From SHVO01 sp041906145 (lineage in GTDB: Bacteria; Pseudomonadota; Alphaproteobacteria; Rhodospirillales; Rhodospirillaceae), in assembly GCA_041906145.1 (NCBI GenBank), contig JAYRJU010000003.1:434001-498000 (forward strand): 64,000 nt of DNA. The letters run 5' to 3'. The notes under the pieces are model-generated. The model ran no database searches, was not told the origin of the DNA, and saw only the letters and a program-made list of their open reading frames with translations. The number at the start of each line of letters is the position of its first letter. Positions within the stretch are counted from its first letter, which is position 1. Made by a program: the position numbers and the translations under genes. Below, piece by piece: positions 18,273 through 25,783 of this stretch.

Positions 18273-20384
18273 ATGGCCGAAGCGGCTGCGGATCTCAGAC
18301 CGGCGCCAGAAAGGGCGCCACCGGCCGCGCCATCAGCGGCCCCGACGCCGCCGCCTCCAACTCCGGAGACGGTGGGCGCACCCTCATCTCCAAGCGGCAG
18401 CTACATCATCGTTCGTGATCGCTTCACGATTTTCTGCGATCGCCCGCTGCCCAGTCTCGATATGCCCAATGCGCTCGCCTACGAAGTGGCGGACCGCAAA
18501 CAAGAAGGGCGCCCCCTGTACGCGCTTGTGTGCCGCCCCGACATGCCGCCGCGCGTCTCGGTCATGCGCACGCTCAAGGGTCTCGAAATTCCAGCCGTGC
18601 TTCACATGGTTGATTGGGGCGTCGCCGAATGGCCGCTCCTCGAACGTAAGTGCGTAATCGTGATCTATCACCGTCCGCTCGGCGGCAAGGTGATGGACTC
18701 ACACTTCGGATCGGTGAAACGCATCCCGGACCATCTCTTCGCGCGCACGGTCATCAAGCCGATCGCCGAAGGCCTGATCGAACTCGGCCTCAAGGGCATC
18801 ACGCACCGCGCGATCCGGCCGGACAATCTCTATTACATCGACGAGCAAAAAACGAAGATCGTGCTCGGCGATTGCGTGACTTCGGTTCCCGCGCACGATC
18901 AGCCGGTTCTGCTGGAGACGATTGAATCTGGTATGGCCCAACCGTCGGGCCGCGGCGCCGGCACCTATGCCGACGACATGTACGCGTTCGGCGCCTCGGT
19001 GCTCATGATAGCGCTCGGGCGCAATCCTGTCGCGGGAATGCCCGATTGGGAAGTCATTCGCCGCAAGATCCAGGTCGGCTCCTACGCCACGCTTGTGGGC
19101 GACGAACGTGTGCCTGTAGCCCTCATCGAATGTCTGCGCGGCATGCTCACGGACGACTCCGAGCAGCGCTGGCAGCCGAACAACATCGACCTCTGGCTGA
19201 ACGGCAAACGGCTGACGCCGATCCAGGCGAAGTCCGAACCGCAGTCACAGCGCCCCTTACGATTCGCCGACATGGAGTTCCACTCCATTCGTCCCCTGTC
19301 GTACGCCATGTACAACAATTGGGACAAAGCGCTGTCGATCATCAGCGATGGCTCACTCGAGGTATGGATCCGCCGCGGTCTCGAACTCAACGATCTCGCC
19401 GACAGCATCGCCAGCGCAATCAAGGGCACCGGCGCCGCGCTCGGAAAGGGCGAGGCGGATGATATTATCATCGCGCGTGTGCTCATGCTGCTCGATCCGC
19501 GCGCGCCCATTCGTTATCGCGATTTTCGCCTGTTCATCGAGGGCTTCGGTTCCTCGCTGGCCGTGGCGATGCTGCGCAAACAAAAGCTCCAGACCTTCAC
19601 CGATTTCATCACGCGGGAGCTGTGGCGCTATTGGATCGTCGCGCAGACCAAGTTTATCGCTGAGAACCAGCAGTACGAGGGTGTCTTCCGCGAACTGCGC
19701 AATTACCTCAAGGATCAGAATTCCGGCGCCGGCATCGAACGCTGCGTTTACGAACTGAACGAGTGGCAGCCGTGCATGAGCCCCTTGATCGACGATCAGT
19801 ACGTGATGGAAGTGAAGGGCGTCCTGCCGGCTCTCGATGCGATGGCCAAGACGGCGAACACGAAAGTCTGGCCGGTCGACCGTCATATCGCGGCCTTCCT
19901 GCGCGCGCGTTATGCCAAGGGAACAGGTAGCCAGATCGATTCCATGAACGACCAGCGCCCCGACCGCGCCACCATAGGCATGCTCTCGGTGCTCGCCATC
20001 GTGCAGTGGCGCCTCGGCCCCGAGGCTCTTTACGGTCTCGCGCAGTGGGTGGGAGGCCTGATGGGGCCGGTGGTGACCAGCTACCAGAACCGCCTTAAGC
20101 GCAAGGAAATCGAGAAGGAGCTTCCGAAGCTCATCCGTAAGGGCAACCTCGCGGAGATGTTCAACTATCTCGACAATCCGGAAGAGCGGCAGAAGGACGG
20201 CGAAGGTTTCGCCTGGGCCAAGGCCGAATACGCCGCCGCCGAAAAGCTTGTCTACGATCTTGAGCACGGTCAGATCGACCGTCAGGAGTCCGCGATCCTC
20301 ACGGGCCGGCAGGCCGGCGCCGCGGGCGCGGGCTTCATCTTGTTCATGACTTATCTGATCGTCTTCCTTGGAAAGTTGTTCTGA
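18273..20384 (+). CDS. Membrane-anchored protein-kinase-like protein (predicted pseudokinase)
   Basis: A 703-aa protein with a Pro/Ala-rich N-terminus (1-40), a Ser/Thr-kinase-like domain (about 43-310), a long helical domain (about 330-640) and a C-terminal membrane helix (about 683-703). The kinase fold is suggested by GLKGITHRAIRPDNLYY, which aligns with the catalytic loop; the catalytic Asp of HRD is Ala (HRA, 178-180), though N185 remains. The DFG site reads LGD (198-200), and the VAIK Lys position is not evident (LVCRP at 85-89). It is therefore probably not a normal kinase. It ends 5 bp before a small membrane-protein gene and has a CtrA box upstream. Function unknown; a scaffold role is an inference. 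Confidence 0.7.
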   Translation: MAEAAADLRPAPERAPPAAPSAAPTPPPPTPETVGAPSSPSGSYIIVRDRFTIFCDRPLPSLDMPNALAYEVADRKQEGRPLYALVCRPDMPPRVSVMRTLKGLEIPAVLHMVDWGVAEWPLLERKCVIVIYHRPLGGKVMDSHFGSVKRIPDHLFARTVIKPIAEGLIELGLKGITHRAIRPDNLYYIDEQKTKIVLGDCVTSVPAHDQPVLLETIESGMAQPSGRGAGTYADDMYAFGASVLMIALGRNPVAGMPDWEVIRRKIQVGSYATLVGDERVPVALIECLRGMLTDDSEQRWQPNNIDLWLNGKRLTPIQAKSEPQSQRPLRFADMEFHSIRPLSYAMYNNWDKALSIISDGSLEVWIRRGLELNDLADSIASAIKGTGAALGKGEADDIIIARVLMLLDPRAPIRYRDFRLFIEGFGSSLAVAMLRKQKLQTFTDFITRELWRYWIVAQTKFIAENQQYEGVFRELRNYLKDQNSGAGIERCVYELNEWQPCMSPLIDDQYVMEVKGVLPALDAMAKTANTKVWPVDRHIAAFLRARYAKGTGSQIDSMNDQRPDRATIGMLSVLAIVQWRLGPEALYGLAQWVGGLMGPVVTSYQNRLKRKEIEKELPKLIRKGNLAEMFNYLDNPEERQKDGEGFAWAKAEYAAAEKLVYDLEHGQIDRQESAILTGRQAGAAGAGFILFMTYLIVFLGKLF

Positions 20385-20389
20385 TCGTC

Positions 20390-20896
20390 ATGAAGAAGCG
20401 CAGCAACTTTTTCCTCTACGCTCTTATCGCGGTGCCGATCGGCCTTATGATCGTGCCGACGATGATTGTGCTCGGCGTCGCGCTGATTCCGACAGGCGTG
20501 GCGTTCCTGCTCGAACGCCGCAAGGGCTTCTACGGCGGTCTCACCGTGGGCGCGATGAATCTCGCGGGCTGCGCGCCATTCCTGGCCGACCTTTGGTTCG
20601 AGGGGCACACGGTTCAAGCCGCCGTCGGTATTATCACCAATGTCTTTGCTTGGATGTCTTTCTACGGCGCGGCGATGTTCGGCTGGGCGATCTATTCCAC
20701 GACGCCCTCGGTGGTCAGCACCTTCATGGCCATGACCGCGGGGCGGCGCATCACCGCGATGCGCGAGCAGCAGAAGGAATTGGTTCAGAAGTGGGGCCCG
20801 GACGTCGAGTCCGTTTACGAACCCGAAAAGAAGCCCGGCGATGTCCCGATGGGTCCGCCCGACAGTCTGACGAACGGGCTATCGCGAGCGGTCTAG
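20390..20896 (+). CDS. Four-helix membrane protein paired with the pseudokinase
   Basis: A 168-aa protein with about four hydrophobic helices (roughly 8-26, 28-44, 52-70 and 76-100) followed by a cytosolic, charged tail (about 115-168). No family recognised. It starts 5 bp after the pseudokinase stop, so the two are very likely co-translated. The 3' end overlaps the convergent rluD by 18 bp. Confidence 0.7.
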   Translation: MKKRSNFFLYALIAVPIGLMIVPTMIVLGVALIPTGVAFLLERRKGFYGGLTVGAMNLAGCAPFLADLWFEGHTVQAAVGIITNVFAWMSFYGAAMFGWAIYSTTPSVVSTFMAMTAGRRITAMREQQKELVQKWGPDVESVYEPEKKPGDVPMGPPDSLTNGLSRAV

Positions 20897-21832
20897 CGCT
20901 TCCATAAGCGCGCACATGTCGTCAGGCAGCTCGCTCTCGAAGCTCAGCTCTTTACCGGTGACGGGGTGAGTGAATCCCAAGGTCGACGCGTGGAGCGCCT
21001 GGCGGTCGAAGTCACGCACTTCTTGTGGTGCGATCCCGATGTTCCGGCCACGCCCATAAACCGGATCTCCGATCAGCGGGTGGCCTTTGCTGGTCAGGTG
21101 GACGCGGATCTGGTGCGTGCGGCCGGTCTTGAGATGGCACTGCACATGCGCCGCGACCGTGCTGAAGTTCGCGATCGTGTCGTAGTACGTCTCCGCCGTT
21201 TTGCCGCCGCGCCGCACCACCGCCATCTTCTTGCGATTGTGCGGGTTCCGGCCGATGTTTCCGGTGATGGTGCCGTGCGCCGGCCGCGGGACACCCCACA
21301 CCAGCGCGTCGTAGCGGCGCTCGACCGTATGCGCTGAAAATTGCTCGGTGAGGCCGACATGCGTGCGCTCGGTCTTCGCCACGACCAGAAGACCGCTCGT
21401 GTCTTTGTCGATGCGGTGCACGATCCCCGGCCTCTTTACTCCGCCGATGCCGGCCAGAGACGGCCCGCAGTGCGCCAGCAGCGCATTAACCAGGGTATGG
21501 TCGAGATTGCCGGCCGCCGGATGTACCACGAGCCCCGCAGGCTTATCGACGACGATCAGGTGTTCGTCCTCGTAAACCACCACGAGATCCATCTCCTGGG
21601 CCTCGGGGAGGGCGGCGATGGGCGCGGGAACAGCGACACGGATCGTCTGCCCGGCCGCCACCTTGTGTGCGGGGTCGCGCAGCACCTTGCCGCCAGCGCT
21701 CACGGCCCCGTCTTCGATCAACGCCTTCAGGCGCGAACGGGACAGGTCCGGCAGCGCGCCCGCGAGCCATTTATCGAGGCGCGCGCCGGCGGCGTCGGTG
21801 GGTACTGTTGCTGTTTTTTCGGAGGCGGACAT
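20879..21832 (-). CDS. rluD: Ribosomal large subunit pseudouridine synthase (RluA/RluD family)
   Basis: Isomerises specific uridines of 23S rRNA (1911/1915/1917 for RluD). The 317-aa product has an S4 RNA-binding domain (GARLDKWLAGALPDLSRSRL, about 16-35), and the catalytic motif HRIDKDTSGLLVVAK with its essential Asp, then KTGRTHQIRVH. Assignment to RluD rather than RluC rests on length and S4 type. In many alphaproteobacteria rpoH follows rluD; it is not here. Confidence 0.9.
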   Translation of the reverse strand: MSASEKTATVPTDAAGARLDKWLAGALPDLSRSRLKALIEDGAVSAGGKVLRDPAHKVAAGQTIRVAVPAPIAALPEAQEMDLVVVYEDEHLIVVDKPAGLVVHPAAGNLDHTLVNALLAHCGPSLAGIGGVKRPGIVHRIDKDTSGLLVVAKTERTHVGLTEQFSAHTVERRYDALVWGVPRPAHGTITGNIGRNPHNRKKMAVVRRGGKTAETYYDTIANFSTVAAHVQCHLKTGRTHQIRVHLTSKGHPLIGDPVYGRGRNIGIAPQEVRDFDRQALHASTLGFTHPVTGKELSFESELPDDMCALMEALDRSR

Positions 21833-21886
21833 ACAGGGGTCGGGCTGAGTGCGGGCCGCACTCTACCCCGATACGTCCTGCCTGAT

Positions 21887-22540
21887 CTAGATGATGGCCG
21901 TCGCTCTTCGGGGCGCCTTCTTGGGCAGTGTGGCCGCAGGTGTCGGCGAGGACACCCACATCTCGTCATGTTTGCCGGCCAGGGCGTACTTGGTGCGGAA
22001 CATCTGCCACCACTGCGGCACACCCAGCGCCAGGGGTTCGCCAAGCTCGTGGCGGAACAAAATCGCGCGCATCAGGTGCACGGTCTCTTCCGTGCGATCG
22101 ACGCCCAACTTCTGCAGCAGCGCCTTCACCACTTCATCATGCGGCATCTTCTGCGTATCCACGCTGGCCGCGTTCTCAACACAGCCCATGATGAAGAACA
22201 CCATGTCGGAGACCAGACGGTCTTTGCGATCCGCGGTCGCGTCGACCCGTTCGCCGATCAGGCTCAGGAGTTCGCTCGCTTCGTCCGGCGCGAACAGGCG
22301 GCGGATCTTCGCCGCTTCCAGCGCAACGACACCGGCGTAGTAATAGTCGTCCAGCGGATGCGCATCGATCAGCGCATGCTGGACGTCATATGGCAGCACG
22401 CACTCGTCGAATCCTTCGATGAGTTTTTTCTGCCACGCCGGGAAGGTCTTCTTGGCGGCCGCAGCCATATCCTTCAAGAAGCGCTCGACCGCGGCTTTCG
22501 CTTCGACGGTGGGCTTAACTGCGGTTGCACCAATAGACAT
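21887..22540 (-). CDS. Hypothetical protein
   Basis: A 217-aa, mainly helical, soluble protein with no signal peptide. Notable segments are a WQKKLIEGFDECVLPYDVQHAL region (about 36-57), a DDYYYAGVVALEAAKIRRLF segment and a lysine/proline-rich C-terminus. No family recognised. Divergent from the gene at 22673 across a 132-bp spacer, which suggests shared regulation. No clear ribosome site before the ATG. The coding frame is supported by length and amino-acid composition only. Confidence 0.6.
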   Translation of the reverse strand: MSIGATAVKPTVEAKAAVERFLKDMAAAAKKTFPAWQKKLIEGFDECVLPYDVQHALIDAHPLDDYYYAGVVALEAAKIRRLFAPDEASELLSLIGERVDATADRKDRLVSDMVFFIMGCVENAASVDTQKMPHDEVVKALLQKLGVDRTEETVHLMRAILFRHELGEPLALGVPQWWQMFRTKYALAGKHDEMWVSSPTPAATLPKKAPRRATAII

Positions 22541-22672
22541 TGTAACACCACATGTTGTGCTATACTTGCATCAGTAACGCTTGATAGCCCCGCCCGGTTG
22601 CTGTTCGCTGCACGCTTCCGCATGCCAAACACGACGCAACCGCTTGGACGTGCGTCAGAAAGGGATCAAAAA

Positions 22673-23326
22673 GTGGCCGATACAGCGCGACGTCACCCGG
22701 ATGTGATCCTGGTGGAAGTGCAGCCCGGTGAAGGCTTTGGCTTCACTTACCTGTCGGCTGAGGACTTCGATTACGCCGCCGACCACTTCCTTTTACCGGC
22801 GCAAAAATATGCCGCACTCGACCCCAATGACCCCGAACAGCGCCGCACGGTCGCCTACGACTTTCTGTGGCGTTACTTCAACAAGCCACAATCAAAAGGA
22901 TACTTCCGCGAGAACGTGCGCTGGATCGCCGCGGCGGCGGTGCGCGAGAAGTTCACCGCGGAAGCGGAAATGGGAACGATGCCGCGTGTGATCTCCATTC
23001 AGCGCAAATCGGGTGACGGCGGCATCGCCATCCGCCCCGGCACCGAATACCTCGATCATCCGGGTTATCCGCTCGCGATCATCATCGGCAAGCCGTCGGC
23101 CGGCGGCGGGCAAGCGCACTTCTTCACAAAGCGTGAGGACTACGAGCGCGCCGGCCAGAAGGCGCCGACTCAGGATGTGTGGCTGCCGCAGATCGTTTAT
23201 CGTCTCTATTCCGAAACGCCGTCCGTTGTCATGGGCATGCCCAAGCAGGGTAAGGACGGCGACATGGCCGTCGAATGCCGCGCGCTCGCTTTCGGTCAGA
23301 AGGCCAAGCTGGTCGAGCGCAACTAA
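22673..23326 (+). CDS. Hypothetical protein
   Basis: A 217-aa soluble protein, N-terminus ADTARRHPDVILVEVQPGEGF, with a YLSAEDFDYAADHFLLPAQKY segment and a C-terminal stretch ending AFGQKAKLVERN. No family recognised. GTG at 22673 is preferred because AAAGGGA lies a suitable distance upstream; an ATG at 22622 would add 17 residues. The longer open frame reaching back into rluD is a shadow. Convergent with the gene at 23323, with stops overlapping by 4 bp. Confidence 0.6.
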   Translation: MADTARRHPDVILVEVQPGEGFGFTYLSAEDFDYAADHFLLPAQKYAALDPNDPEQRRTVAYDFLWRYFNKPQSKGYFRENVRWIAAAAVREKFTAEAEMGTMPRVISIQRKSGDGGIAIRPGTEYLDHPGYPLAIIIGKPSAGGGQAHFFTKREDYERAGQKAPTQDVWLPQIVYRLYSETPSVVMGMPKQGKDGDMAVECRALAFGQKAKLVERN

Positions 23327-23730
23327 TCCTGCTCGAGGCTGACGCGCTCGAGTACGTCGGGCGCCGCGATCTCTTTGGCCAGCACTAGCTTGATCACCTT
23401 GGCGTCGATACTTTCCTCATCGCCCGCACCAATCGCTGTGGTGAAACGCGCTTCGCGTTCCTGACGCACCGCCGGACCCCACTGCGCTTCGGTCTCCGCC
23501 GGTCCCAGGACGCAAAACGAAATCAACGCCGCGGCCTCCCGCATCAGCCCATCGATCACGCCGCTCTCGGACATGGTGTTCTCGGCGGCGGCGCGCGCCC
23601 AGCGGTAGATCGCAAAGCGCATGCCGTCGTCGACATAGGCCGGGTTCACCTCGAGGGTCGACAGCGTCCGGTCGAACAACTGCAACGCCGAGCGGCGTTT
23701 CGAGCCGCCAAAGAAGTCCACGATATCCAT
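23323..23730 (-). CDS. Hypothetical protein
   Basis: A 135-aa soluble, acidic protein from ATG 23730 (MDIVDFFGGSKRRSALQLFDR). The open frame continues back to 23964, but that part overlaps the divergent gene at 23810 and reads as low-complexity, so the shorter start is preferred; the ribosome site is weak either way. No family recognised. It sits in a run of orphans from 21887 to 24007. Confidence 0.5.
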   Translation of the reverse strand: MDIVDFFGGSKRRSALQLFDRTLSTLEVNPAYVDDGMRFAIYRWARAAAENTMSESGVIDGLMREAAALISFCVLGPAETEAQWGPAVRQEREARFTTAIGAGDEESIDAKVIKLVLAKEIAAPDVLERVSLEQD

Positions 23731-23809
23731 GATCAACGAGAACCGCGCAAAAGGGATCCACTTCGCGTAAGATAGGGCGCGATCAAGGATTTCGCGAGGG
23801 GGCGATCCC

Positions 23810-24007
23810 GTGGCTAACAATTCACCGAAGACGTCCAGCGCATCGCCGCAACTCCCGCCCAAGCAGATGTGCGGTAAATGCGACGCCGAATTCCGCTGGG
23901 AACCGAGCGATCCGCGTGTGAAGGGCTCCCCGCTCGTCGCGCGCCTCTCCAAACCCTCCGACAATTGCGATTGCGGCTACGGCAGCCTGCCGCCGCGGTT
24001 GGAGTAG
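23810..24007 (+). CDS. Small CxxC...CxC zinc-ribbon-like protein
   Basis: A 65-aa protein from GTG 23810 with GAGGGGG about 7 nt upstream. It has Cys pairs C21/C24 (CGKC) and C53/C55 (CDCG), consistent with a single zinc site. No signal peptide or membrane helix. No family recognised. It is divergent from the 23323 gene and is followed immediately by the palindromic repeat that frames the DUF559 gene. Confidence 0.55.
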   Translation: MANNSPKTSSASPQLPPKQMCGKCDAEFRWEPSDPRVKGSPLVARLSKPSDNCDCGYGSLPPRLE

Positions 24008-24014
24008 ATTTCGT

Positions 24015-24072
24015 CCTCTCCCGCGAGCGGGAGAGGAGGGGCCCCGCGCTTTAGCGCGGGTAGGTGAGGGGC
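24015..24072. repeat. Palindromic repeat, left flank of the DUF559 gene
   Basis: Two perfect hairpins in tandem: CCTCTCCCGC / GCGGGAGAGG (24015-24036) and CCCGCGC-TTTA-GCGCGGG (24043-24060), followed by TAGGTGAGGGGC. The order is the reverse complement of the arrangement at 24417-24463 on the other side of the gene. Confidence 0.75.
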
Positions 24073-24112
24073 TTCGAATGGCCGATCCCAGGGCTCGCGA
24101 CTTCGCAGGGAC

Positions 24113-24415
24113 ATGACGGCGGCCGAGAAAAGACTCTGGGCTATTCTTCGAGATAGGCGGACGGGTGGCCTCAAGTTCCGTCGTCAGCACACCGTCGGCA
24201 GATACATCGCCGATTTCGCCTGCGTTGAGATCAAGCTGATCGTCGAAGCGGACGGCGGGCAGTACAATGAAAACGCCGCTGACGAAAAACGCACTGCCAC
24301 ACTTCGAGACGAGGGCTGGCGTGTCGTGCGGTTCTGGAACAACGATATCCTCGAAAATCTGGAAGGCGTGCGAGCAAAAATCCTGGAAGCCGCAGGTGTC
24401 GAGGCTAGCACCTAA
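24113..24415 (+). CDS. DUF559 domain protein (Vsr-like endonuclease fold)
   Basis: A 100-aa protein matching DUF559 throughout: TAAEKRLWAILRDRR, then the conserved FRRQHTVGRYIADFAC, VEADGGQYNENAADEKRTATL, and the closing VVRFWNNDILENLEGV. The fold is restriction-endonuclease-like (Vsr/PD-(D/E)XK), with candidate catalytic D/E residues in YIADF and VEADGGQ. A 12-codon ORF from 24078 reads MADPRARDFAGT and ends over this start (ACATGA); it resembles the missing N-terminal arm of DUF559 proteins in another frame, so a frameshift may have shortened the gene. Confidence 0.85.
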   Translation: MTAAEKRLWAILRDRRTGGLKFRRQHTVGRYIADFACVEIKLIVEADGGQYNENAADEKRTATLRDEGWRVVRFWNNDILENLEGVRAKILEAAGVEAST

Positions 24416-24416
24416 C

Positions 24417-24467
24417 CCTCACCCGCCTCGCTCTGCTCGGCACCCTCTCCCAGGGGGAGAGGGTTTT
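24417..24467. repeat. Palindromic repeat, right flank of the DUF559 gene
   Basis: CCCTCACCCGCC spacer followed by CCCTCTCCC-AGG-GGGAGAGGG (24443-24463), a perfect 9-bp stem, then TTTT. It is an inverted counterpart of the 24015-24072 element and may also act as a terminator for both the DUF559 gene and, in reverse, dadA. Confidence 0.7.
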
Positions 24468-25728
24468 AGGAAAACCGCTCCAACCCCAACCCATCCATGT
24501 CGATCTCCGGCGCACGGCCCGAAATGAGGTCGGCGATCACGCGGCCCGAACCGCACGCCATGGTCCAGCCCAAGGTGCCGTGGCCGGTGTTGAGGAACAG
24601 GTTGTCGAACTTTGTCCCGCCGAGGATGGGGACGGAGTCCGGCGTTGCTGGGCGCAGGCCGCACCAGGCATTCAGCTCTTTATAGGACGACGCGCGCGGG
24701 AACAGGCTCATGACGTTCTCGCGGATCGGCGCGACGCGCACCGGATCGAGATGCGTGTTCCACCCGGCGAGTTCCGCCGTGCCCGCGACACGCAAGCGGT
24801 TGCCGAGGCGTGTGAACACCATGAAGCGCGTCTCGTCCGTAATACTCACCGTCGGCGCCGCGGTCGGGTCCTCGATGTCGGCAGTGATCGAGTAACCCTT
24901 GGCGGGATACACCGGCAGCTTGAGTCCAAGCTGCTTGGCCAGCATCGGGCTGTAACTGCCGAGCGACAGCACCACGGCATCCGGCGTTTCGTCGCCGTGG
25001 TCGGTCACGATCCGCGTGACGCGCTTGCCGTCGTGTTCAAGTTTCTGGATGCCAACGCCGTAGCGGAACTTCGCGCCGCGCGCGGTCGCCAGCTTTGCGA
25101 GTTCTTCGCTGAACTTGCGCGCATCGCCGCTTTCATCCTCGCAGCTCATCAGTCCGCCGACGACTTCACCCTTTCTCACCGCGTCGGCTAGGGCCGGTTC
25201 CACCCGCACGCAGTCGTCCGGGGTTAGTACGTCCTGTGCGAGGCCCAGCGCCGCGAGCTGCGCGGCGGTGTGACGGCCATGCTCGAATTCGGGTTTGGTG
25301 CGGTAGATGTGCAGGATGCCGTTGATCTGCTGGTCGTATTGGATGTTGGTTTTTTGGCGCAGCGCCTTGAGCACCTTGCGGCTGTACAAGGCCACCCGCA
25401 GCGTGCGGTCCATGTTGATGCGTTCGCGCTTGCTCGTGCAGTTGGCCAGGAACTTGAGACCCCACGACCACAGCGCCGGATCGAAACGCCACGGTTTGAA
25501 CAGCAAGGGCGCGTCCGGCTGGAAGGTCCACAGGAACGTCTGCCAAGGCACTTTGGGGCCTGCCCACGGTTTCGCGTGGCACGCCGAGATTTGTCCGCCG
25601 TTGGCGAAGCTGGTTTCCTGGCCGGCGCCTTTTTGACGGTCGAGCACGACGACGTCGTGCCCATCCTCCGCGAGGAAGTAGGCCGTGCTGGTTCCCACAA
25701 CACCTGCGCCGAGAACAGCGACTTTCAT
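24466..25728 (-). CDS. dadA: D-amino acid dehydrogenase, small subunit (DadA-like)
   Basis: FAD-dependent oxidative deamination of D-amino acids, passing electrons to the quinone pool (family knowledge). The 420-aa product has the FAD dinucleotide fold VAVLGAGVVGTSTAYFLAED at 3-22, an acidic VVVLDR at the end of the second strand, and the C-terminal GHGTLGWTMACGSG flavin motif. The ATG at 25728 begins the Rossmann fold; the long open frame upstream is a shadow. No alanine racemase (dadX) is adjacent. Divergent from nnr. Confidence 0.88.
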   Translation of the reverse strand: MKVAVLGAGVVGTSTAYFLAEDGHDVVVLDRQKGAGQETSFANGGQISACHAKPWAGPKVPWQTFLWTFQPDAPLLFKPWRFDPALWSWGLKFLANCTSKRERINMDRTLRVALYSRKVLKALRQKTNIQYDQQINGILHIYRTKPEFEHGRHTAAQLAALGLAQDVLTPDDCVRVEPALADAVRKGEVVGGLMSCEDESGDARKFSEELAKLATARGAKFRYGVGIQKLEHDGKRVTRIVTDHGDETPDAVVLSLGSYSPMLAKQLGLKLPVYPAKGYSITADIEDPTAAPTVSITDETRFMVFTRLGNRLRVAGTAELAGWNTHLDPVRVAPIRENVMSLFPRASSYKELNAWCGLRPATPDSVPILGGTKFDNLFLNTGHGTLGWTMACGSGRVIADLISGRAPEIDMDGLGLERFS

Positions 25729-25783
25729 GTCCGAACGCTCATTCGCCTTGTGATGCGCCTGTTCCTCGGCGCAGGATAGATTT

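Noticed and set aside
21341..22672. Upstream part of the long plus-strand frame leading into the 22673 gene
   Set aside because: It runs antisense to rluD and the 21887 gene; only the 3' part from 22673 has a ribosome site and typical composition.
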